A program made the translations under genes and the position numbers. The notes below the pieces were generated by a model. The model was given only the letters and a program-made list of their open reading frames with translations, did no database searches and was not told the DNA's origin. A stretch of DNA of 64,000 nucleotides. Origin: Antedon mediterranea. Lineage: Eukaryota; Echinodermata; Crinoidea; Comatulida; Antedonidae. Where the stretch lies: contig NC_092676.1 of the NCBI RefSeq assembly GCF_964355755.1, positions 5,934,288 to 5,998,287 of the forward strand, in the 5' to 3' direction. Of this stretch, positions 24,080-36,000 are shown one piece after another; the stretch's first letter is position 1, and each line of letters starts with the position of its first letter.

Positions 24080-27000
24080 TCAGGTGTTAACTTTTATTGT
24101 GCTCCAATGTGTCCATGTCTGATTATAAAACTTTGGATTGGCCCTGACGTCATTTCTGGGAAATGTTGGCGGTAAAGAATGTTTGTGATAGTATGATAGT
24201 TTCTTTAATAGCATTTCCACAATTTCTGGACGATTGAGACTAACATCCGTCGTCTCGGTTGGGTCTACTATCATATTAAACAACCAAATGCGTTTGCCTT
24301 TGTCTTCCTTCAATCGGAACGGTTTGCTAGTTTTGTATAATTCCGGCGGCAAGTACCACGACCCGTCGCCTGGTGAAAAGAAAGAAAAATCTGCCTGTAA
24401 AATATTCAATTCAATTTATCAATTACGTAAGCCTGTTCCTAGTATGGAACGCTGAACACAAAGCGTTTTGCAGTTGGTTGAAAGTACATTTTTTTTTAAA
24501 TTTTCTGTCCTAGTTGGAACATAGCTTATTGTACTTGCCTGGGAATGGGAACCTAGCTTATTGTACATTCCTGAGAATGTGAACCTAGCTTATTGTACTT
24601 GCCTGGGATTCCAGTTATAAGTTTCCACTTGCCCATTCGTATAGCAGCCCTAATGTCCGTATCAAAGTACCTCTTCCAGCGTCTGCTTTGCAGGCCTTTC
24701 TTCCGGTACGGGTGCGTACTTAAAGGATCTATGTTATGTAAGATTTCTTTTCTGGGTGACGTTTTAGTTTCACCGCTGTGGAATAGACAATAATATAACT
24801 AGGTACGAAATCATTTATATTACGCGGAAGAAAGAAAGTTTACAAACGCCCTCCCCAATCCTGCACCATGTTAATCAACTGATGAAATACTGCACAGGCT
24901 CTGTGTACGGTACCTCAATATGGGCCACATATAATTGAAACTTAAAAAAGCACTTCCCCCTTCCCCCATCTTTCACCATGATAATCAACCGATGAAACTA
25001 CAGTAAAATTGTTTCTTTTTACACTCCTCATAGTGGAACCTCATATTATTCTTATTCTTTATTGCCAACTACAAAGTGGTAGGAAACACAAAAGGGAATC
25101 CTCTTACCAAGTAGCACATAAAGATATTCCAATAAATAAAATAGGTGCTCTATGTACCTCAATATGGGCCACATGTTGTAGCCATCCAGCTTCAGCTTGC
25201 CAACTGAGCCTTGTGCAACTCCTTCGACTAACGTAGGAAACCAGTCACTAACGTGCATCAATTTCTTAACTACTGATCCTCTCACTTTGGTTGGTAGTAA
25301 AGGGCTGTGTACAAATCCAAGACCTCGAAGGCCGCCGTCCCACAACGAACCTTTACCGCCTCGCAATGGCCAGTTGTATCCACCCAGATGAGGCCTGCCT
25401 CCATTATCTAGAAATTCAATTTATTATTTCATATTTTTACCTTGTAATATGTAGGTGACCTGATTGTCAGGGACAGGATCATCTACACACTATATGACAA
25501 ATTATATTATACATTATAGGCACATTTCGTAATACAGCATATCATGTGCATCTGTATCATCGATGACAACTTGCATTGAAACTTATGTTTAGTATGCTAC
25601 TCTGTTACTGCTTCGCAATAATTAGCCATAGCACATTCTTCACACATTTTATAAATTCAAAAGAACATTGCCTAACGAACCTGTAGTGAATGCGATGACG
25701 CTATTTTCAAGAATTCCCGTATGTTTTAGCGTTTTTGTTATGTTACCGACTGCTTCGTCCATACATGTTACCATTCCCGCGTAAATTCTTCTTTTCTCGT
25801 TTTTGATATATCTATATGGCTGTAAATACTCTTTTGGTACTTGTAACGGACCATGGACGGCTTGGTAGGACACAACGAGAAACAGAGGCTGCAATGATAT
25901 TAAATATGTTGAAAAATCTTATGAAAAAATAGCAAAAACAGTAGGCGTTTATAGCTAGTAAGCCTAGATCATTTATTAAATTCTAGCCAACCTGTGCAGT
26001 TATTGTATTATTGATTATTGATTATTTAATTGTTTTAAAGGGTGCATGTAAAAACTCAAGTAAAGTTTGCGTTACACCATGTATTTCAAACGGGCAAGTA
26101 GGCCTATAAAGTGGAGAAGTTCGGGTGTAGTACAGTACGTTACTATACAACTGGGAAGGCAATAGGCAATAGTAATATTTAATACTGTAATACTGTAATA
26201 AATTTGAATATAGAAGACAGATAAGTGAATTGAACAAGTTATATTTTGGTTTGATTTATGTCATTTATTTTATCAATAAATATAAATATGTAAAATACAA
26301 AATAAGAAATAAACATTTAAAAATAACATAACTGGAAGATATATCTCTGTCTGGCGTTAGTTCCTGAAAGAAAAAAAAAACAATACCAAACACAAGACAA
26401 ACAAAAACAGTGTTTTTCACTTAAGCTCTATCTACACTATCAAACAAAAAAATTAATGTGGATTTTTTTTTTTTTTTTTTTTTTTTTATTTCATACTCAT
26501 CCAACAGCGAGTAACCCGCCAATTACAGGATGGATAACCTATTTAAAATTTCACAAGACAAACATATACACAAGATGCTCTACATAAACAAAGACTTATT
26601 ATTAAGTCTTTGGGAGTGGAGTTGTAAATTGTCATGAGAAAAAAACCCTGACATATGACAGGACTTGAACCCAGGACCCTTAGATTGGTAGCCAAGCATC
26701 ATAACCACCAAGCCACAGCTCCACATATCACTACCATATTTGGGCACATCATACATTTTTTGTCAAACCAGTTTGATGGTGTAGACAGAGCTTAAGAGAG
26801 TATACTGATCATAGTATTGGGTGATACTACCTTACTTTTATCGTGCTTTTTAATTATTTTCTGCGCCTTTTTCGTAAATAAATGAGTGGAGTATTCCCCT
26901 TGGTAATCCCATGCAATATTTTTGTCGTTCTCTCTCAGATCGAATCCTTTCCACATCTTGCGCTTACCGGGGAAAAGGTAGTCACTCTCGTGAGTGTAGA

Positions 27001-30000
27001 AGTCTTCGGCCCCCGTAAGAAATCCTACAAAAAAAACACCAAAACAAGGTTACACAAGCCTATAATTAACTTTTCGACTAGGCGAATCTAATCGCATAAT
27101 CAAAGATTTATGAATTCTGATTGGTAGTATATTTTTTCGCGTAGATTCAAATGAATACGCATGCTGACTTGATTCGTGGGAATTTTTGACTACGGTATTG
27201 GAAAAACAGGCTTACGGTTTCACTCTCTCTAGGACGCAACGCAACTGCCAAACAATTTATCACATTGGACAATTCGGATAATCCGAGCTTGTGATTGGTC
27301 AAAGTATGCGTTACGTGATGTTCTTATTGCGTTGCGTCCGAGGGATCAAGCTTTATAAACAGAGAAATTATCAATCAACACAAAATATTGATAATAATAA
27401 TTATTATAATAATAATGTTGTCTAGGGTAACTTTTGTATAGATTTTTTGTACTTTTTAATCTTCACGTTGTTTTTAATGTTGTAATTTTGTATTTTTTTG
27501 TTGGATGATTATGTTTTGCTTTGGAGACCCACTTGATAGTTTGATTTAGTTCGCTTTTGGAAATCCTGTCTCTCTCTATTGTTTGTTATTTTTTGTTATA
27601 ATTATGTGAGACGAAATAAATGAAATGAAATGAAATGAAAATATACACAATACGCATTACAATTTCACACCGTGTTGACACGAAATACATTTTGTCTCGA
27701 GACATATTTTAACACTTGCAAGATGGTTTACATATAATATAAGCTAATAGGAAACAGATCTTTAATATTCAAGGGAAGAAAAAATTAGGGAATTCCCTGA
27801 TTCTAAAATAATAAACACAAGTCAAACATTTAATTTATAATTAATAAGATTATTTATTCAAAGGAAATGAATCAAATATGATTTATTTGAATTAACTCTT
27901 TTATAAAAACGAGGTTATACTATAATACGTCACAAACAAAAACAAGGTAGACGCGCGCGTACCATTTTCATCAAAGTTTATACGCGCGTGTCAATACAGC
28001 GTGACGTAACAAATCAGGCGTACGAAACGGATTATTTTAGGTAGACTGCAGTACAGTTTATAAGTTTAATGGGACATTTGCCAATAGTAAAATACATTTG
28101 AGATCCGTGCCTCCGCTAATTGAATTTATTAATTGGATGTTTTATGCCGATTACGTCTTGCCTATGACACGTGATACAAGTATATTACACAAATTAGGAA
28201 ATACAGTAGAGGAATAGGAATAGTTAAAACAGCATGATTTCCGTTTTAGACTATAGACTCAAATAGAACGTGGAGGAATCAAAAGGCTTACATATTTAAA
28301 AGTTACATTAAAAAGGGTACATCGTCGTGACCGAACCTTAATAGGCGTTGGTCATGTTGCCAAATCATAAATCATTGCGCATACAGTTTCACAATTAAAG
28401 TGTCCCCCACGCGCGCGTCTACCTTTTTCACTGAATTGTTGTGTCCCAAAGGACATTGTGAAGTTGTAGTATAGACTCCCGTTTAGACTCCACACGTTTA
28501 GTTTAAAATTCATCTTTGTGACATTGTCAATTACATTTTACAGTACACTAAATTTATTTAATGGTGACGACTTAACTTGATTTGAAATGACTGATTGGAT
28601 CATAGCTTGTCTCAAGTACCGGAAGTCGTCCACTATATTGTACATGTAAAATGACCACAATTACTAACGCTAGTTGAATTTCGCTAGCCGAAATACAGTG
28701 ATGACAGAGCGGGAGAAAATGAAAGACTTACGTGAGCTGGAGACAAAGATGGTGGAAATTAAAGTATAACCTATATTGACAAAATTAGTAGTTATTTTAT
28801 TCTACGTATTTTGTACATGATTAAACAGTGTCCTCTTAATTTGAGTGTCCCTGAATAGGGATTATCCGTATTGTTAAAATGTATATCCCTCGTTCGTTTC
28901 AAGTGAAAGTGTCTCCTTAATAGGAGTGGGGTGTCCGAAATGTGGGGTTTCTATTGTATATTGCTATTTGATCCATGAAACACGACAAATGACGTGAATG
29001 TTAATGTTTAATATTGATTACGTCATCATGATGGTTGTTGATTGTTTGATTATGAGAAATAAATTTATGCTACGTTGTCTAACGTGAGCTCGTTGCCCCG
29101 AGAGAGGTCTAAATACACATTAGTGCGTTACAGCTAATTGGGCCTACGCAAAAATAACATGTGATTTCAACGAAGGACTTTGTTTCATTTTTATCGATGT
29201 GAATACAAATTATACGTGTAGGCCTAATACATGTATTGTTTTGTGACAGAATTAATTAAATATACTAATATAAAATGTTTCACCAAACATTGTTCAAGAT
29301 ACTTTTGGAGAGTTCAATAAACACCAAATGCGTGTGCGTTTAACGGATAAAAGGATATTTTCCTAAAGCGTTGTTCCCACTGGAACGCAACGCAACGTAA
29401 CGTAGTGACGTATCGACGAAAAGGGCTGTATTGCGTAATCACAAATGGAAACCGACGACGCAACAGTGCTGCAAAATCACAGGTTTGATTTCACGCAGAG
29501 AGGCAAACACAATTATTGGAAGGGCATTTTCTTACGTTGCGTAGATTGCGTTACGTTGCATCGCTAGTGGGAACCAAGCTTAAGCGTCGACTATTCTATA
29601 TTATGCTATTATTAACTAGACTGAAACAAAATAGCACATCCTTCTTCATGGCAATCTCATAAATGCTATACCACTGTAGTATGGTACGGTAGTGAGTGTT
29701 GATTCGTATACTACTATACTTTATAACCGATTTAAGGAACACAAATAGAGGACATTTTGTTTGGTCCCGAAGTTGTGCCCTGATTGGTGTTCTCCTTTAT
29801 TTTAAGTAAACCTCACGATTTCAGTTACTACACCTGTTAGCCGTATTCACCATTCACACTTAAAAAATCTCCTATCTAAGTGAATACAATTTAAGGAAAA
29901 TACTTAAAAATTTCAGTTTTGAGTTAAGGGGAATATTTAATATTTAAGGGAAATATCTCACTTAATTAAAAGAGTGATTGCTGAATACGTCCACAGTTAT

Positions 30001-33000
30001 CCAACGTCCGGATTACAATGCGCTTAAACGTTCCTCGTAGCCTTATGGGACACTCGGCCTGAAAAAGATAGGTAAGGTAAGGTAAGAAACGTTCCTCATT
30101 CGACCATACTAACCAAAGAAATGATGGAACCCTCTTCTTGTTGGCCAGCAATGCTTCTTGTGAAAGCCCAGGTGCCATTTCCCCACGAGGTTGGTACGGT
30201 AGCCTAATCGTTGAAGTTTTTCTCCCAGTGTTACCTCACCATAAGGTAAACAGTTGGGCTGCGCTGGACGGATGTATGAATGTTGAAGTCCTAGATGAAT
30301 CTATGAACAAATCCACATAATCTTTATGTTAAACTTACTTTTAAAAATGTTGACATGGTTCTAGGTTTCACTTGTTATGTGTTGCACCTTTGTCATGTTT
30401 TCATGTTGTTTGCACTCTAATGGGCCTTGCTCTTACGGTCATGTAATACCAGCATTCGTTGATTTTCTTGTATGTACAGTATTTGTAATGGTAAATAAAT
30501 TGAAACTGAAATGAAACTGACCTTATAAGGTAATGAATGTGAGGAATGTATAATTTGCCATTTTATAAATGGTTAAACGAATACATCGTAAATAGAGACA
30601 CGGCTAAAGTCATAAACATACGATGTCCATAACTAGGAACTTCTTCAAAGACAAGATAAGATATAAGATAAACTTTGTTGTCGGGTATATATACGTGGAA
30701 AATTGAAATATACGTATGCAACGATGTTGAATAATATTCTGCGTAAAGATAGATGACATAAGTTCTATTTTAAGAGAAAAGATGTCAACTACAGTAGACC
30801 CGCCGTACAGATGAAGATATTCTACGCAAAGACATATGAAATAAGTTCTATTTTAAGAAAAGATGTCAACTTGGCCCGCCATTACATTTGAGGTGAGTGC
30901 TCTCGACTAGTCTGTGAATTTGGAATAGGAAATTCAAAGGACCTGAGGGGAATTATGTTGTCGGAACAAATCAACAGGTTGTGTGTGTGATCGTCTCACC
31001 GTTCAAAAGTACAAGAAAATCTATTAGTATTACTACAGTTGAAAGAGATTATAGAAAGATTTGACAACATATCACAAGTGATGTATCATCCGTAGGCCTA
31101 CTGTCGTTCTTGATTGGTAAACTTAGCCTAAGTAAGTCTACTTGTTATAATAGGCCTACTTGAGTTGCGAGTACGTCTTTGCGTTGAGAGTGTACATCCT
31201 TGCGTTAAGAGTACGTATTTGGTTGCGAGTGCACATCTTTGCGTTACAAGTACGTATTTGCGTTGCGAATGTACATATTTGCGTTGCGAGTACACATCTC
31301 TGCGTTGTAAGTTCACATCTTTGTGTTGAAAGTATACATATTTGCGTTGGGAGTGTACATCTTTACGTTGCGAGTAGGTATTTGCGTTAAACGTGTACTG
31401 TATACACGTCCTAGTGGAAACCAACCTTTAAAAAATTGTTTTTATATGATTATGAACAATATTAAAAAATTAAATATGATAATAGTGAAATTATTCCATA
31501 ATTCAATGTCAAGGAATCATTTCCAAAAGATAATGGGATAATGTGTAGGGCAGACAGTTAACGAAGCAATTATTACCCAATCACAGGGGAGTAGGGTAAA
31601 GTGACACAACTGAAGGCGTTCAAATTGTAGAATTTTCAAAATAGTTTGTTTTGATTAAGTCTATAATTATGGAAGTTTACTTTTACAGAAAAAAAAAGCG
31701 TTGTTTTTGTAAGTAGCGGAATCGCAGTCGACTAAACAAATTTGCTGAATGCAGACGATTTATTTGATTTCATATTTTTTTCAATTTCAATTTGTGCAGT
31801 AATTATCACTTTTGAGGCAAACATAACGTGATGTAGTGATATACACAAGTCAAGGTTATCAAAATATATTTATATGAATAAAATAGGCTTTTTTAATTTT
31901 AAGGTTGATGATACGTACAGCTAATGTGTGTTAGTCAGTCGCTTATACCACCACTCACTTGTACAATGGCACTAATGATTACGTAATAACTTTTCCAGCA
32001 TTGTCAATAGTCACAATCATAATCAACAATGTAAATGTTCTCAATTTAAGTCATTGATATATTTCATAATGTCTTTACATTTTATATCATTTTGATCAGT
32101 TCTTTTTATATATTTTATCCATTTTAATCCTGTGGATTCTTTCTAGAGTGATTTTTTAGTTTTTTTTGAGAATTTTGAATAAAGTCATTCAATCAATATG
32201 ATTGTTAAATGACAATTCAAAATTATACATTTCCTCTATGGTTTTTTTCACATTATTTCAAAGTGATGCATATTTTTAAATAAATATTTTTTAAATACTT
32301 TGCGCATTCCGGATAACCACAATTGTTTCCTTTTCTGATAACAACACTTCTGTACACTGCATACAGTATAGATTACAGAAAAAAATACATTTAAGCCAAA
32401 ATTGTACTTCAATAACCTTGTTTGCATGTTTCCAACTCTCAAAGGATATTGTATGATACACATTTCCGACTGGCTTATCGTTGGAGGCCTTTGAGAAGAT
32501 TTGAGCCATTTTCTTTAACGTAAACAAACTATACACAGCCTCTACATAGTCCCTGCATAGTGGACAGGGCCAAGCAATGTTGTAACGTTATATATACATA
32601 ACACACATAGACCTACATATTTTACATTATAGAATCGAGGTATAAAGGCCAAATTACACAGACGACCGGTAACGGAAAGCGGAAAACCGCGTAGCTTGTC
32701 CCACATGGAATCTGTATCTATCCTGAGCGGTAAACCGCCCGTCCGCTCCGCGTTGTGTGTAAATGGTCATAAGGAATAACATAGATTCTATAATTGTATA
32801 TACGCTCGCCTGTGTAATGCTTGATTCCCACTAGAGAATCAACACAAGGACGTAACGCAACGTAAGTGAGTTAACCAATCACAAGCGATAGATTATTCGA
32901 ACTGTCGCTTGTCATTGGTCAACACCGCTTAAGTTACGTTTACGTACTTGCGTTGCGTCCTAGAACGCAACACAGCGACGTATCGACGTAAAGTGTTGTA

Positions 33001-36000
33001 TTGCGTAATCACAAGTGGGAACCGACGACGCAATAGTGTTGCAAACATCGCAGGTTGATTTCACGCAGGTGGGGCAAACACAATTATTAGAAGGGCATTT
33101 GCTAACGTTGCGTAGATTGCGTTACCTTGCGTCGCTAGTGGGAACCAAGCTTTAGATTGCAGATTCCGGGTTCAGTCAGTACTCTACTGCAGGATGTTGC
33201 TCAAGGTGGAAAGTGTCACTACATTAAGCCCATAATTAGAATGTGCCTATAAGGAGTTTAGTTCATATCCTGGTGAGCTTATTCTCTGTTTGACATATGC
33301 AGCTGTAATACGACAAAACATACCTGGGTGTATCGTTTAAGTTTATTTTATTTTATTTTATTTTATTTACAGTAGTTACAGAAGTTACAGAAGTTACAGT
33401 AGTAAAGTACTATTTCCTTTAGATTTATATACTTTCTTCCAACAGACGATATCTATTCATAAAGTAAACATAAGCAGTGGCGCGCCAGGATTTTAAAATC
33501 TGGACCAGGGCCTAAAAAATGAACATTGTGCAGATTATTATTATTACTTTTTTTTTTACCCAGGGTAAGCCCAAACAGTTAAAAAAACTGATTTCCATTG
33601 GGGCCCTGAGTTGAGTTAAAAACCATTTACATAATAGCGTTTTGAGCTGAATATACTTCTGAAGTTCAGATTTAAATAACCCTAAGAAGGATATGATGGT
33701 TCTTAACTCCTCTTCGACGCTATTCCACACACCAACTTGTGGAGAAACATTCGGTTCTCGCAAAAGGAACCTTTAACTTTCAACAATGTGGACTGCCTCG
33801 TTACACGTGACTGGGATAAGGGTGTATATATATGTTTTGTATTTTTTTTTTCGTGCATGGTCCACCAATGTTCAACCCCACCCATACGCTCCCCCTTTTT
33901 CCAAATTTGGATCCGCATGTGATAAATGACTGAACGGACGTAAGATATATTTAATAAACAAGTGATATATCCCCCAAAAAAGAGTTGAGAGAGACAGAGT
34001 AGTTAGTAAAGCTCTGTCTGCACTATCAAACTTTATGTGACAACAAAAAGTGATGTTCCCATATATGGAAACGATGATGTAATATCACTATTATATTTAG
34101 GCATATCGCTACCATATTTGGCCACCATGTCGGTCAGTTGGTCGATTGGTCTGTCGGTTGGTCGGCAAACACTAACTTGAGCACGCTACTTCAGCCATTT
34201 ATATGGCCTTGTTAATAGAGACATCTTAGTTTTAAATAGAAATATCTTAGTTTTAAATAAAGATATCTCTATTAATAGAGATATCTTAGTTTAAAACTAA
34301 GATAACTTTATTTCCGAATAAATGACGCCATACAACAGCGAATAAGCACCGGGTTTGTATAAACACAATTGTGTCTTTATGCTTAGGCCTCTGCGGTATT
34401 TCATTAATCCAATTTATAATATTTCCTTTCTATTCTGTACAACACATGCTAAAAGTTCAAGAGACGGAACGTGCCAGTTAACAAATAACTTGTATCTTTG
34501 CGAATTAATCAAATTTTGTCCGTCAATATTTTATTGTTTACTTTTTGTCAAAAGTTATATATGCGTTGCAATACTGACAGGCATTTCCATTCACTTTTGT
34601 AGGTTATTTATATAGAGACTGTATTTCAGTAAGTTATAACACCTATACATATGGATATCTGGATATCGATCCGGATACCTTTTAAATTTGAAATTAATCT
34701 TGCAATCGTCGATAATTGAGAAATTAATATATAAAGTTCAGATAAACACAATAGAATAAGATTATTGATGCGGGTAATAAGCGGTACTTTGCATGTTTTC
34801 ACCCTTCAGGCTCACCAGACTAGGGACCATGGTTTCCGAAACTGTCACCGTCAAATCTTCAAATGAATCTGTTGAATCAGAGAGTTAAATTATCCGATAT
34901 TGTCTTCAGATCTAGATGACCAATGAACGTTGCGCTATACACACTTTCAGAAAATGGATACATTAATATAAATAATAAAACACTTATGAATCATATTTTT
35001 GTTATCTCCAGTGACGAATTTAAATATTTCTAACTCTAAAATAACTGAATTTAATGACGTATTTATAGTTTCTATAAATACGTAATTGTATCAGTGTATA
35101 TTTTCTAATAACACATAAATAGGTATTAGCGTCAGTTGAGCCTATCAGATAAACAAGTTTGATGAGCATGGTACCTTACGGTGGGCCTACATCTTTTCTA
35201 CTAAAGCTCTATCTACACTATCAAACTAGTTTGTGATGTGCCCAAAAATGGTAGTGATATGCTCAAATATGGTAGTGATATGACATCATCATGTCCATAT
35301 ATGGGCACATCACATTTGTTTGTCACATAAAGTTTGATAATGTAAACAGTGCTTTAAATACAGGAAGGAGAATGCCCAACTTGACGATATACTGATGCAC
35401 TCAATTTTAGACCATGGGTTTTGCTACATGCTGGGTTCCGTGTTTTGCAAGCGATTCATACCCAGAGGCTCACTATATTTTAAGATGAAACACACACTTA
35501 TGACAGCCCAAGAATCTAATATTAGAACGTATAGAAATTCAATTTATTAAAAGTTGATTTTCGAGTATAAATGGAATTCCGATGTATTTATATTATGTTT
35601 ATATAGACTTTGATCAATTTATTTTCGAGGACGTTTCTACAAAGCCTACTAAACAAATTGTCATATATGGTTGATAACAAGATGATTATATAAATATGTT
35701 TAAAGAAAAAACAAAAATGATTATCCTTTTTAATTTTATAATAGTGAATATGAAATACTAATTGTTTAGATTGATAACGATTATAAATTTTCTTACGCTA
35801 TCGAGTGACAATGTCACAAAACCTATTATTAAAGATGTATATTCCTCTTTTGTTGTTGAATATGCCATTTTAATGTCACATAATAGTTATCCACTTTGAC
35901 CAAAAATTTGATACAAACACAATTTATTTACCTGAAAAAAACTGTAGTTTAAAGAAGATGGTCAAATGGCTGCCAGTAAATGGATTTTTGGTTGAATTTA

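Noticed and set aside
31128-31424. Open frames on both strands with repetitive HSQRKYV/RVHIFAL peptides
   Set aside because: By-product of a degenerate 20-bp tandem repeat.
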